Assembly: GCA_963799395.1 (NCBI GenBank)
Contig: CAWCWZ010000043.1
Span: 62,001-126,000, forward strand
Source of the DNA: Bog-752 sp963799395
GTDB lineage: Bacteria; Actinomycetota; Thermoleophilia; UBA2241
DNA: 64,000 nucleotides
Direction: 5' to 3'
This document shows positions 1 to 9,715 of this stretch, in pieces. Position numbers and translations under genes: made by a program. A model generated the notes under the pieces. It was not told the DNA's origin. It made no database searches and saw only the letters and a list, made by a program, of their open reading frames with translations. Positions within the stretch are counted from its first letter, which is position 1, and every line of letters starts with the position of its first letter.

Positions 1-2
1 GT

Positions 3-408
3 GTCGCCAGGTCGGCCATCTGGCTCAACCCCGCCGTGCCCTGGGAGGTCTCCCTGAAGGGCGGCATGTGGAAGCTCACCTGCGACCTGCGCGGACTCGA
101 CCTGCGCTCCCTCGACGTGGGCGGCGGAGCCAGCGACGTCGAGATCTGGCTGCCCGCGGCGACCGGCATCGTACCAGTGCGCATCTCGGGCGGCGCCAGC
201 GACGTGAAGATGCACCGGCCCGCCGCCAGCGCCGTGGTCGCCGAAGTCTCGGGCGGCGCCAGCAACCTCATCGTCGACGGCCGCCGTCTGGGCTCGATGA
301 GCGGCCACAGCCGCTTCGAGACCGACTCGCCGGCATCCGCCGCCGCCGATCGCTATCGAGGTGCGTCTGAGCGGCGGCGCGAGCCAGCTCGTCATCGACG
401 TCGTCTGA
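3..408 (+). CDS. GGAS-repeat beta-rich protein, 5'-truncated and frame-broken
   Basis: The gene runs in from upstream: codons are open and well behaved from base 3, before the first ATG at 36. The protein carries four spaced copies of a Gly-Gly-Ala-Ser motif (GGASDV, GGASDV, GGASNL, GGASQL), each followed by a short beta-strand-like stretch, about 20-25 residues apart. This is the periodicity of a beta-solenoid or toast-rack sheet (inference). A frame change near 345 is needed to reach the fourth copy and the TGA at 406-408. The 3' end faces the two-component system on the other strand. Position beside a sensor kinase is compatible with an envelope-stress output protein, but no function can be read directly. 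Confidence 0.5.
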
Positions 409-1492
409 GGACGGCGTCGGCGCGGCACGACGTGGCGCGGGGCGCGGCGCGACAGCGCGGCGCCTCGGTCCCGCGGCCCCGCCAGCGGCAGGCGCAGCGC
501 GATCGTCGTGCCCTTCCCCTGCATGCTTTGCGCGGTGATGGCGACCCCCGTGGCGCTCGACGATCCAGCGCGCGATGGCCAGGCCGAGGCCGCTGCCGCC
601 GCCGTCGCGCGAGCGCGACGAGTCGGCCCGGTAGAAGCGGTCGAAGACGTGGTCGAGATCGGCGGGCGCGATGCCCGAGCCCTCGTCGGCCACGTCGACG
701 ACCGCCGCGTCGCCGGCGACCGTCAGGTTCACGCCGCACGTTGCCGCCCGGTGAGGAGTGCTCGATCCCGTTGCGCACGATGTTGCGCAGGGCGCGCTCG
801 AGGTGGGCCGCGTCGGCGGTGGCGGTGACGGCGCCGGACGGCGCCGTCACCGCCACCGCCACCCGGGCCCTCTCCCCCATCGCGCGCATGCCTTCGGCCG
901 TGCGCCGCACGAGCTCGGCCAGCTCGACCGGGGCGAAGCGCAGCTCCTCCTGATGGGCGTCGATCCGCGACAGCAGCAGAAGGTCGTCGACGATGGCGCT
1001 CATGCGATCGACCTCCTCGAGACCGCTGCTCACCGCCTCGCGCAGCTCGTCGGGCCGCCCGGCGGGAGCGCCCCCGCCGGGCTCGTCGCGCAGGGCCACC
1101 TCGAAGTCGGCCTTCATGATCGCGAGCGGCGTGCGCAACTCGTGCGAGGCGTCGGCGACGAAGCGCTTCTGGGCGCCGTAGAGCTCGCGGATGGGCCGCA
1201 GCGTGCGCCGCGCGTACCAGAACCCGAGCCCGCCGACGGCCACGATGATGACGCCGTCGAGCGCGACGAGCTGCCAGCGCACGCGGTTGATCGACCGCGA
1301 GGCGATCGCACGCTCGACCTCGGCCTCGCCGCCGCCGGAGGAGCCCTGGGCCACGTCGGAGATGTTGGTCTTGACGGTCAGGTACATGACCACGCCCGAG
1401 ACCACGACGAGCGCGACGACGATCGCCGTGAACAGCACGACGAGCCGCGTGGTCGCCCGGGCGAAGACGTCGGCACCGGCGGCCGGACTCAC
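392..1492 (-). CDS. Sensor histidine kinase, frame-broken near its 3' end
   Basis: This is a membrane histidine kinase that would phosphorylate the adjacent OmpR-type regulator. From the GTG at 1492 the order is: TM helix (residues ~15-38), a short extracytoplasmic loop, TM helix (~80-100), HisKA box with SHELRTPLAIMK, N box (NIVRNGIEHSS), then G boxes DEGSGIAP and GGGSGLGLAIARWIVERHGG. The last blocks lie in other frames: changes are needed near 737 and near 555. The GTG overlaps the regulator's TGA in a GTGA at 1489-1492, so the pair is translationally coupled. The exact stop is unclear; the gene should end between about 392 and 490, close to the 3' end of the convergent GGAS gene. A 46-bp perfect palindrome (815-860) lies in the segment just before the N box. 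Confidence 0.85.
   Translation of the reverse strand: MSPAAGADVFARATTRLVVLFTAIVVALVVVSGVVMYLTVKTNISDVAQGSSGGGEAEVERAIASRSINRVRWQLVALDGVIIVAVGGLGFWYARRTLRPIRELYGAQKRFVADASHELRTPLAIMKADFEVALRDEPGGGAPAGRPDELREAVSSGLEEVDRMSAIVDDLLLLSRIDAHQEELRFAPVELAELVRRTAEGMRAMGERARVAVAVTAPSGAVTATADAAHLERALRNIVRNGIEHSSPGGNVRREPDGRRRRGGRRRGRRGLGHRARRSRPRLRPLLPGRLVALARRRRQRPRPGHRALDRRAPRGSPSPRKACRGRARRSRCACRWRGRGTEAPRCRAAPRATSCRADAVLRRRR
815..860. repeat. Perfect 22-bp-arm palindrome inside the kinase gene
   Basis: Arms 815-836 and 839-860 are exact reverse complements with a 2-base spacer. The DNA lies wholly inside kinase codons just ahead of the N box. It is one of six long perfect palindromes in or touching genes of the left piece. 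The sequences of the six differ, so they are not copies of one element. Confidence 0.9.
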
Positions 1493-2173
1493 GGCGGGCT
1501 CACCCGCAGGCTGTAGCCGACGCCGCGCACCGTCTTGAAGAGGCTGGGCCCGTCGGGCCGGTCGACCTTGCGGCGCAGGTTCTTCAGGTGCACGTCGACG
1601 ACGTTGCTGGAGGCGTCGTATTCGTCGTCCCAGACGTGGTCGAGGATGCGCTCGCGACTGAGCACCTCGCCGGGGTGGCGCATGAGGAACTCGAGCAGCG
1701 AGAACTCCTTGGCCGTGAGCTCGAGGGCCAGCGCCGCCGCGGCGCGCCGTTCGCGAGACCGGATCGAGCGTGAGGTCGCCGGCCGCGAGGGTCACGGGCA
1801 GGGCATGGCGCGGCCGCCGCAGCAGCGTACGCACGCGGGCGACGAGCTCCTCGAAGGCGAACGGCTTGACGAGGTAGTCGTCGGCGCCGCTGTCGAGGCC
1901 GGTGACCTTGTCGTCGGTCGTGTCGCGGGCGGTGAGCATGAGCACCGGCACCGTCAGGCCGCGGTCGCGCAGATCGCGGCAGAGCGTGAACCCGTCGATG
2001 CCGGGCAGCATGACGTCGAGCACGACCAGGTCGTACTCGTCGTGGCGGCTGCGCAGGCGCGTCTGGGCCAGACGGCCGTCGGCCAGCGTGTCGACCGCGT
2101 AGCCTTCGCGCTCGAGCCCGCGCTTGAGGGCCCTGGCGAGCTTGTCGGCGTCTTCCACGACGAGCAGTCTCAT
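1489..2173 (-). CDS. OmpR/PhoB-family response regulator, one frame break
   Basis: The N-terminal receiver domain is intact: acidic pocket (VVEDAD), phosphoacceptor Asp in LDVMLPGIDG, Thr in MLTARD, Lys in YLVKPF. The C-terminal winged-helix domain (LTAKEF, RHPGEVLSRERILDHVW, VDVHLKNLRRKVD, VRGVGYSL) continues only after a frame change near 1735. The full length of about 227 residues is normal for the family. It would bind DNA as a dimer when phosphorylated by the kinase encoded directly downstream. Start is the ATG at 2173. The break is most simply an assembly indel, because both halves are well conserved on either side. Confidence 0.9.
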
Positions 2174-2263
2174 GCCCGACGTTCTACCCGGTTCGGGGCC
2201 GTTGTCGCAAGGCCGTCCTCGCCGCGGAACGTCGGGCGGGAGCCGACTCTAGGGCAACGCGAA

Positions 2264-2295
2264 GGGGGCGGCGGCGCTATCGCGCCGCCGCCCCC
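2264..2295 (-). terminator. GC hairpin after the MMPL gene
   Basis: A perfect 14-bp stem (2264-2277 with 2282-2295) with a TATC loop lies 39 bases downstream of the MMPL transporter stop on the minus strand and upstream of the regulator start. It has no U tract, as is common for hairpins in very GC-rich genomes. It separates the transporter transcript from the two-component operon. Confidence 0.6.
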
Positions 2296-2333
2296 CGGCT
2301 CGAGGAGTGGGGTCCCCTCGAAGTGTCCCGAGC

Positions 2334-4680
2334 CTAGCGGCCCGTCGCCTTGACCGCCTCGGGACCGAGCTGGATACGCTCGCCGGCGGGCGGCGTCGGG
2401 AGCCGCCGCTCACCGTGCGTATCGTCGCCAGCCGGCGCGGGGCCGCCGGCGTGGCCTTCGACGCTCACGTTGGGCAGCCACTCGAGCCAGCGCGGCAGGT
2501 ACCAGTTCCAGTCGCCCAGCACCTCCATGGCGGCCGGCACGATGATGGTGCGCACCACGGTGGCGTCGATCAGCACGGCGACCGCGAGGCCGAAGCCCAT
2601 CTGCTGGAACATGACGAGCTGGCCGCCGGCCATGCCGGCGAAGACGCAGACCATGATGGCGGCGGCGCCGGTGATGATGCTGGCCGTGCGCCCGACACCG
2701 TAGGCGACCGCTTCGCGGGTGTCGCCGGTGTGGTCGAAGCGCTCCTTGATGCGGGAGAGCAGGAACACCTGGTAGTCCATGGAGAGGCCGAACAGCAGGC
2801 TGAAGAGGAACAGCGGCACCCAGGCCTCGATCGTGTCGACCTTCGTCAGGCCCAGCAGGTGGGCGCCGACGCCCTTCTGGAAGACGAGCACCATGAGGCC
2901 GTACGAGGCGCCCACCGAGAGCAGGTTCATAGCGATCGCCTTGGCCGGGATGACGACCGAGCGGAACGCCACCAGCAGGAGCACGAAGGAGAGCGAGAGT
3001 ACGACGGTCAGGGCGATCGGCAGCCAGCGGTGGAAGAAGGCGAGGTAGTCGACCACGAAGGCGGTGTTGCCGGTCACGTAGACCCTGGCGCCCGTGCCGG
3101 CGAAGGCCGCCGGCACGAGGGTGGTGCGGAGGTCCTTCACGAGCGATCGCGTGCCGTCGCCGGCGGGATCGCCGCGACAGGGTGGTCGAGACCAGCGTGA
3201 GGTCGCCGGCCTTGTCGACGGTCGTCTGCGCGGGGCCGAAGCGACCGTCGCGGTTCAGGGCGGTCTCGAGGCGGGCGACGCCGCCCTTGACCGCCGGCGA
3301 GGCGGCGGCGCCGTCGACCACGATCTGCAGCGGGTTGGCCTTGCCCAGCGAGAACTCCTTGCCGAGGATGTCCCAGCCCTGCTTGGAGTACTGGTCGGCG
3401 GGCAGGTAGCGGGCCGTCATGTTGGTGTTGCCGGTCTTCATGACGAGCACCGGCGCGGCCAGGGCGAGCAGACAGACGACGGCCACGGTGAGCCACACCA
3501 CTGGGCGGCGCATGATGCTGTGCGCGAGCCGCTCGAACAGGCCCGACCGGCCGGCGGCGCGGTTCATCGCCAGGCGACCGACGATCGGCACGCGCAGCGC
3601 GTTCACGCGATCGCCCAGTACGCCCAGCAGGGCAGGCAGCAGGATCAGTGTCGTGAGCAGGGTCGTGAAGACGACCAGCATGACGCCGAGACCCATGCTG
3701 ATGGTGATGTCGAGCGGCACGATGACCATGCCGAGCATGGCGAGGAAGACCGTCATGCCGCTGAAGAAGATCGCGCGGTTGGCGGTGGCCCCGGTGGCGG
3801 CGATGGCGTCGATCTTGGCGAGGCCGCGGGCGCGCTCCTCGCGGTAGCGCGAGATCACGAACAGCGTGTAGTCGATGCCCACGGCCAGGCCCATCATGGT
3901 GAGGACGTTCAGCATGAACGTGTTCATCGGGTAGAGCTGGCCGATGAGGCCGGTGATAGCCAGGGCCACGACGATGCTGAGGATGCTGAGCAGCAGCGGC
4001 ATGCCGGCCGCGACCAGGGTGCCGAACACGATCACGAGCACGACCAGAGCGGCCGGCACGCCGAAGATCTCGGCCTTCTCCATGTCGCTCTTGGCCACCG
4101 TCGTGATCATCTCGTTCAGGCTGGCGTCGCCGGTCTGGGCCAGCGTGAAGCCATAGCCGGCGGTGGAAAGGACGACCGCGTGCAGCTTGTCGACGTTCTT
4201 CATGGCGCGGTCGGCGTCGCCGGCCATGACCACGGGCACCAGCGTCGAGTGGCCGTCCTTGGAGCGCAGTGTCGGGTCGTGCGTCGCATAGATCGTCGAC
4301 ACGCTCTGCACGACCCCGGGGCCGAGATCGCCGATCCTGGCGGCGAGGCTCTCGACGTAGCCCTGGAAGATGGGGTCGTCGACCCTGAGCGTCGCCGACC
4401 TGACGATGACGAAGTCGGTCATCCGCTGGGGGCCGGTGAGGCGCTTCTCGAGCAGGTCCTGACCCTTCATGCTGTCGGGCTTGTCGCCGCGGAACTGCAT
4501 GTTCGAGGTGATGCCGCTGCCCAGCAGAGCGCCCACGGAGACGACGGCGACGGCGACCAGAGCGAGCCACGCGCCGATGGTCCGCCACGGGTGCGTGGCG
4601 CTCGTCCGGGCGAGCCGTTCGGTGAACGACCGCCCCCTGCCCGTCTCCGCTTTGCCTCTTCGCCTGTTCGACCGTCCCAT
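2334..4680 (-). CDS. MMPL/RND-family membrane transporter, one frame break
   Basis: This is a large inner-membrane exporter of the MMPL superfamily, proton-driven, typically for lipids or hydrophobic compounds. The N terminus is basic, followed by TM1 (~35-57) and a first extracytoplasmic domain to about residue 200. A block of five TM helices follows, including GLAVGIDYTLFVISRYREE, the typical MMPL signature. The second half repeats the layout: TM near 395-415, second extracytoplasmic domain, then TM block with FGLSMDYQVFLLSRIKE. A frame change near 3170 separates the halves. Total length is about 780 residues, normal for a bacterial MMPL. The C terminus has a short hydrophilic tail. The substrate cannot be inferred from the neighbours. 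Confidence 0.9.
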
Positions 4681-5032
4681 TCCGGCACCCCACTCCTCTT
4701 GGCGTTTGCCCGTTCGGGCTCCTCGAGTTCTGAAGAGAAGGCTACCGACCGACGGCCGGGGAGGTCGTCGCCCCGGCGGTGGAGATCGGGGTCAACCGCG
4801 GGAGGACTCTGAGTGACGCGACGCCCGCGCGGCGGGGTGACGGTTCGGCCGCCGTCTCCCCGCAGGGGTAGCGACCCTGCCCCCGCGGGGATACGCCCGG
4901 CGCGGCGGCGGCCGGAGGTCGGGCGGCAGCGCCGGACGGTCGGCGCCGACCTGCGGCGACCGGCCACACGGCCAGGGTCCGGCGCACGCGGTGATAGGCT
5001 GTCTCGCACCTTTCACGGAGGTTACCGTTCGT
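4681..5032. other. Divergent intergenic region (352 bases)
   Basis: No convincing gene is seen. It lies between the divergently transcribed MMPL gene and the D-threonine-aldolase-like gene, so it should hold both promoters. An imperfect GC hairpin spans about 4857-4891 (arms around CAGGGGT/ACCCTG and TCCCCG/CGGGGA). A TAGGCT at about 4995, preceded by GA, could be a -10 element for the plus-strand gene. A good ribosome site (GGAGG, 5017-5021) precedes the ATG at 5033. Confidence 0.4.
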
Positions 5033-6164
5033 ATGACCGCCGACCGCCCCGACACGGTCCCGACCGCCGCCTACCGGCCGCCGCCCGGCGCCGGCCCCGA
5101 GGCGATCGACACGCCGGCGCTCCTGCTCGACCACGGCAAGCTCACGCGCAACATCGCCCGCATGGCAGCCTTCGCGGCCGGCGGCCCAGCGAAGCTACGG
5201 CCGCACAGCAAGACGCACAAGTGCGTCGAGATCGCCAGGTTGCAGCTCGAGGCCGGCGCGATCGGCATCACCTGCGCCAAGGTCGGCGAAGCCGAGGCGC
5301 TGGCCGACGGCGGCATCTCCGACATCCTCGTCGCCAACGAGGTCGTCGGCCCGATCAAGATCGCTCGCCTGGTGGCGCTGGCGCGCCGCTGCGCCGTGAC
5401 CGTCGCCGTCGACGACCCCGGCAACGTGGCCGAGCTCTCGGCGGCCGCCGCGGCGGCCGGGGTCACCGTGCGCTGCTACGTCGAGGTCGACGTCGGCATG
5501 GCGCGCTGCGGCGTGCCCGACGCGGCGGCCGCACTCGAGCTGGCCCGCCTGGTCGACGGCTCTCCGGGTCTCGTCTTCGGCGGCCTCCAGACCTACGAGG
5601 GGCATCTGCAGAACCTGGCGCCGCTCGCCGAGAGGATCGCCCGCGACCGAGCACGACCTGGGCAAGGCCCTGGCCGCCAGAGACGCGATCGAGGCGGCCG
5701 GCCTCGCGGTCGGCCAGGTGAGCGGCGGCGGCACGGGCACGCACATGGTCACCGGCCGCCTGCCGTGGATGACCGAGCTGCAGTGCGGCTCGTATGCCAC
5801 GATGGACGCCCAGTACCGGTCGGTGGGGGGCGCCGACTTCGAGAACGCCCTCACCGTGCTCGCCAGCGTGGTCAGCCGGCGACGGGCCGACCGGGCCGTG
5901 CTCGACGCCGGCCTCAAGGCGGTGACGCCGGAGTTCGGCGACCCGACGGTGCTCGTCTCCGGGGCGAGCTGGCTCGACTTCTCCGAGGAGCACGGCGAGA
6001 TCGCCCTGAGCGGCCCGGCGCGCGAGCTGCGGGTGGGCGACAAGATCGAGCTCATCCCGGGCCACGGCTGCACCACCGTCAATCTCTACGACCGCTTCCA
6101 CGTCATGCGCGACGGCCGGCTCGCCGACATCTGGGCCGTGGCCGGTCGCGGCCGGAGCCAGTAG
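5033..6164 (+). CDS. DSD1-family PLP enzyme (D-threonine aldolase/D-serine dehydratase-like), frame-broken
   Basis: This is a fold-III (alanine-racemase-like) PLP enzyme. The N terminus reads DTPALLLDHGKL and then LRPHSKTHKC, where the Lys of the HSKTHK block is the expected PLP lysine. The C-terminal metal site is visible as PGHGCTTVN (His and Cys ligands). The middle (residues ~205-215) requires a frame change near 5650, after which EHDLGKAL and VSGGGTGTH continue the family pattern. Full length is about 377 residues. The ATG at 5033 was chosen because GGAGG lies 11 bases upstream; the in-frame ATG at 4991 has none. The stop is two bases before the adenosine deaminase GTG, so they form one transcript. 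D-threonine versus D-serine specificity cannot be decided. Confidence 0.85.
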
Positions 6165-6166
6165 CC

Positions 6167-7178
6167 GTGGAGGCCTTCGTCCGCGGCCTGCCCAAGGCCG
6201 AGCTGCACCTGCACATCGAGGGCACGCTCGAGCCCGAGCTCATGCTCGCCCTCGGGGCCCGCAACGGCGTGCCGGTGCCCTACGCCGACGCCGACGAGGC
6301 GCGCGCGGCCTACCGGTTCTCCGACCTGCGCTCCTTTCTGAACCTCTACTACCGGGGCATGGCGGTGCTGCGCCACGAGCGCGACTTCTTCGAGCTCACC
6401 GAGGCCTACCTGCGCCACGCCAGGAGCGACGGCGCCCGCCACGTCGAGATCTTCTTCGACCCGCAGAGCCACCTCGTGCGCGGCGTGCCGTTCGACGAGG
6501 TCGTGGGCGGCATCGGCGCGGCGCTCGCCGACGGCGAGCGCGAGCTCGGCATCTCCTCGCGCCTGATCATGTGCTTCCTGCGCGACGAGAGCCCGCGCGG
6601 CGCCCTCGAGGTGCTCGGCCAGGCCGTCCGCCACCGCGACCTGATCGCCGGGGTGGGCCTCGATTCGGCCGAGGCCGGCCACCCGCCCGGCGAGTTCGCC
6701 GACGTCTTCGCGGCGGCCCGCGAGGCCGGTTTTGCGGCCGTGGCCCACGCCGGCGAGGAGGGGCCCGCCGCCTACATCGCCGAGGCGCTCGACGTGCTGC
6801 GCGTGGCTCGCATCGACCACGGCGTGCGGGCGGTCGACGACGACGCTCTCGTCGCCCGGCTGCGAAGCGAGGGAGTGACGCTGACGATGTGCCCGCTGTC
6901 GAACCTGCGCCTCGGCGTGGTCGGCTCTCTCGCCGAGCACCCGCTCAAGCGCCTGCTCGACGCCGGCGTCGCGGTGACGGTGAACTCCGACGACCCCGCC
7001 TACTTCGGCGGCTACATGGTCGACAATTACCTCGCCGCCGGCGCGGCTCTGGGGCTCACGCGAGCCGAGCTCGCCACCCTGGCCCGCAACTCGATCGCGG
7101 GTTCGTGGCTGCCCGCCGCGCGCCGGAGCGAGCTGCTCGCCGAGATCGACGCCTACGTGAGCGCGACTACGAGACTGA
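6167..7178 (+). CDS. add: Adenosine deaminase family protein
   Basis: This zinc amidohydrolase would deaminate adenosine (or adenine) to the hypoxanthine form. Visible metal and catalytic elements are PKAELHLHIEG (HxH), AHAGEE (His and Glu), RIDHGVRA, and VNSDDPAYFGG (Asp ligands). The length of about 337 residues is normal. The start is the GTG at 6167, two bases after the preceding stop. There is no stop in this frame before the acetyltransferase that follows; the reading frame runs straight into it at ATG 7178. However, a TGA in another frame overlaps that ATG (TGATG, 7176-7180), so a one-base indel near 7160-7175 probably removed the normal stop. Confidence 0.88.
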
Positions 7179-7762
7179 TGCCCGAGCTCGTGACACCGGC
7201 GACCGACTACCACGCCTCGTTTCTGGCCGCCCTCGCCGAGTACCACGAGGAGCGCCGCCATCTCGAGCTCGGCCTCGCCACGCTGCGCGAGCCGGCCACG
7301 TTCGCCCGCTACGTCGCCGCCCTGCGCGCCGAGGAGCACCTGAAGCTGACCGACCACTCGGGCCGCGTGCCGCAGACCAACCTCTGGTGGGTCGACGGCG
7401 ACGAGTATCTCGGACGCATCGCCGTGCGCCACCGGCTGAACGCCGGCCTGCGCAGCGTCGGCGGGCACATCGGCTACGAGATCCGGCCGAGCCGCCGCCA
7501 TCAGGGCCACGCCACGGCTATGCTGGCCGCGGCCCTGCCGCTGGCCAACGCCCTGGGGATCGACCCGGCGCTCGTCACCTGCGATGTGGCCAACACGATC
7601 TCGCGCCGGGTGATCGAGGCCAACGGCGGACGCTACGCCGGCCGCGACGCCGACGAGCTGCATTTCTGGGTGCCCATCGTGCCTGACGCGCCGGCCTTAG
7701 GCCGCGCTGCCTGGTCGCGCATGTCGTGCAGGTCGCGGGCGCTGATCTGGGTCAGGCGGTAA
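7178..7762 (+). CDS. GNAT acetyltransferase, in frame with adenosine deaminase
   Basis: This is a GCN5-type N-acetyltransferase. It starts MPELVTPATDYHASFLAAL and has the acetyl-CoA loop RPSRRHQGHATAML, then a typical C-terminal strand ending near HFWVPI (about 7679). Beyond that point the open frame continues only as antisense of the convergent gene, so the natural end is probably near 7692, where a TGA lies one base out of frame (inference). Compare the preceding entry: the open frame makes this a deaminase-acetyltransferase fusion, but a separate gene starting at the ATG is more likely. The substrate is unknown. Confidence 0.75.
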   Translation: MPELVTPATDYHASFLAALAEYHEERRHLELGLATLREPATFARYVAALRAEEHLKLTDHSGRVPQTNLWWVDGDEYLGRIAVRHRLNAGLRSVGGHIGYEIRPSRRHQGHATAMLAAALPLANALGIDPALVTCDVANTISRRVIEANGGRYAGRDADELHFWVPIVPDAPALGRAAWSRMSCRSRALIWVRR

Positions 7763-7980
7763 GCCTTCGCCCTGGCGCGCAGGAACGGCGGCACGTAGTC
7801 GTTGACTGCCTCCTCGGCGCCTCCGGCGCGCACGAAGAGGTAGCCCGTATGGTTGCCGACGAAACAGCCCCACTCGTAGGCTTCCTGGAACCCCGGCCCC
7901 TGGTTGATGGTGGCCTCGACGGCGTCGAGACACTCTTCGGGCTCGTGCGGCACCACGACGAGGAATCGCGCCCGGGCCAT
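7633..7980 (-). CDS. Small uncharacterised protein
   Basis: The ATG at 7980 is preceded directly by a strong GGAGGGG ribosome site. The protein begins MARARFLVVVPHEPEEC and has a compact alpha/beta pattern (residues 1-95), followed by a less convincing tail that overlaps the 3' end of the acetyltransferase on the opposite strand. A TAA one frame out near 7697 suggests the true end may be there. I do not recognise a family. No signal peptide or membrane segment is seen. Confidence 0.55.
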   Translation of the reverse strand: MARARFLVVVPHEPEECLDAVEATINQGPGFQEAYEWGCFVGNHTGYLFVRAGGAEEAVNDYVPPFLRARAKAYRLTQISARDLHDMRDQAARPKAGASGTMGTQKCSSSASRPA

Positions 7981-8073
7981 CTCCCCTCCTTCGCGCGCTC
8001 GAAAGACTGACTCCCGCATCCCCCTCGGCGACGGCGACCAAACCGCGCCCGCCGGGGGAACACTCCCGACGAC

Positions 8074-8907
8074 ATGGCCGCCCAGCCGTCAGAGTTCGCC
8101 GCCGTGCCCGACGAGATGCTTGCCGAGGCAAGGCGGATCGTCGACGCCGCCGCCGCCCGGGGCGTTGTGCTGCGCCTCGTCGGCGGCCTCGCCGTCCTTG
8201 CCACGAGCCCCGACCACGGCTTTGCGCGGCGGCCGATCCGCGACATCGACCTGGTCGGCCTGCGCCGCCAGGCCAAGTGCGTAGCGGCGGCCCTGGCGGC
8301 GCTCGGCTACGAGGAGAATCGCCACGTGCGCTTTGCCACCGCCGGCGCGGTGATGCAGTTCTTCCGCCAGTGCACGCACCGCACGCGCGACGGCCGGCGC
8401 GCCCACGACGATGACCGCATCGACGTCTACCTCGACGCCTTCCGCCTCGACCACGAGATCGCCCTGAAGGACCGTCTGCCGCACGACGCCGACACCGTGC
8501 CGCCGGCCGACGTGGTCCTCATCAAGCTGCAGCGCTCGGCTCCCTCTTTCGAAGACCTGCGCGACGTCGTCGCCCTCCTGAAGGACTTGCGCCTCGGACG
8601 CCGCGACGAACCCGACGTGATCGACCTCGAGTACCTGGCACGGTTGTGTTGCCGCGACTGGTGCCTGCACCACGACGTCACGGCCAGCCTGCGCCGCTGC
8701 CGCGAGCGACTGGCGGAGTTCGAGCTCGACGAGGCCCAGCAGGCACGGGTCGCCGCTGCCGTGAGCGAGATCGAAGCGGCCATCGCCGGGCGCCCCAAAA
8801 GCCTGCGCTGGCGTCTGCGCTCGCTGCCCGGCGAGCGCCTGCCCTGGACCGACGGCGTCGACGAGAACGAGGGGCTGCGCCTGGCGCTGCTCGAAGGCGA
8901 GCGCTGA
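8074..8907 (+). CDS. Nucleotidyltransferase-fold protein
   Basis: The N-terminal third carries the minimal nucleotidyltransferase pattern: RLVGGLAVLA (GG loop) followed about 25 residues later by RDIDLVG (DxD metal site), then DDDRIDVYLD as a candidate third acidic strand. The C-terminal part is helical and charged. The length of 277 residues and layout resemble the AbiEii/MNT-like group, whose members modify tRNA, proteins or antibiotics, but the partner gene expected for a toxin-antitoxin pair is not seen next to it. It is a single gene between a convergent small gene and an unrelated membrane protein. Confidence 0.7.
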   Translation: MAAQPSEFAAVPDEMLAEARRIVDAAAARGVVLRLVGGLAVLATSPDHGFARRPIRDIDLVGLRRQAKCVAAALAALGYEENRHVRFATAGAVMQFFRQCTHRTRDGRRAHDDDRIDVYLDAFRLDHEIALKDRLPHDADTVPPADVVLIKLQRSAPSFEDLRDVVALLKDLRLGRRDEPDVIDLEYLARLCCRDWCLHHDVTASLRRCRERLAEFELDEAQQARVAAAVSEIEAAIAGRPKSLRWRLRSLPGERLPWTDGVDENEGLRLALLEGER

Positions 8908-9037
8908 GGCCGAGCCCGGACCGCGCGGCGCCCCACACCCCACGCTCAGCGGGGGATATGATGGCCTGAGTGGTGTCGCGCGCAGCCCAGTGACGCTACT
9001 GTGATGGGGACAGTGGGGACCCGACAGGGAGGCGACC

Positions 9038-9715
9038 GTGGGGCGGGCACTGGCGTGGGCAGGCATCATCTCGTGCCTCTTCTGGGGCTTCTGGATGCGC
9101 ACCGGTATCTCGTGGTTGCCCTTGGCGATCGTCGGCGGGGTCTGTGTCTTCTACCTGATCTACGCCGGACGGCGCGACAAGCGGCGCACGACGGTGCTGC
9201 CCGCGTCGATCGCGAGACTCGCCTTTCACAGCGACGAGGCCACCGTGGCGTTCGCCTGGCAGTGGCGCAAGGGTTGCGAGCGGCACCTCCGTATCCTGCG
9301 CTCCGAGACACGGTCGGCGCAGAACCCCGACGACCAGACGGCTGGTCAGACCTGCGTCTTCGACGGCGCCGACGACAAGTTCATCGACGGCGACATCCAG
9401 CCCCGCCGCACCTACCACTACAGCCTCTTCGCGGCGAATGCGGGGGGCGAGTGGTCCGACCCCATCTGCCAGCCGGTGATGACCTATGCGGCGGCGGAGC
9501 GAGCGGCGATCGAGGCCACCTACGAGGGCGAGTCCCCCGGCTCGCGCTACGCCGGCGCCAAGAGCCGCCACTACTCGAGACTCGACGCCAGGGGCATCGG
9601 CGCCGCGCAGTCTATCGGCGACGACCTCGGCGGCGTGGCCACCGACCTGATCTTCTCGGTCGCCTCGGTGTTCGCCCCCGACAAGACGGCCGACGGCTGG
9701 GAGGAGATCACCTGA
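9038..9715 (+). CDS. Membrane-anchored protein with a fibronectin-III-like domain
   Basis: It starts at GTG 9038 with GGGAGG 6-10 bases upstream. Two hydrophobic segments (residues ~5-20 and ~25-43) form a hairpin anchor. Residues ~65-155 have FN3-like spacing: a WQW pair, then TYHYSLFAANAGGEWSDP, typical of the F and G strands. The C-terminal region is Gly/Ala-rich. The gene is coupled to the methyltransferase downstream through a CTGA overlap (9712-9715). The function is unknown. Confidence 0.6.
   Translation: MGRALAWAGIISCLFWGFWMRTGISWLPLAIVGGVCVFYLIYAGRRDKRRTTVLPASIARLAFHSDEATVAFAWQWRKGCERHLRILRSETRSAQNPDDQTAGQTCVFDGADDKFIDGDIQPRRTYHYSLFAANAGGEWSDPICQPVMTYAAAERAAIEATYEGESPGSRYAGAKSRHYSRLDARGIGAAQSIGDDLGGVATDLIFSVASVFAPDKTADGWEEIT

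Noticed and set aside
392..2173. A continuous regulator-kinase fusion protein
   Set aside because: The fusion only appears because a frame break in the regulator skips its stop; the correct frames give two coupled genes with a GTGA overlap.
3094..4812. Long plus-strand frame opposite the MMPL gene
   Set aside because: The His/Asp/Arg-rich antisense composition and lack of any recognisable domain mark it as a shadow.
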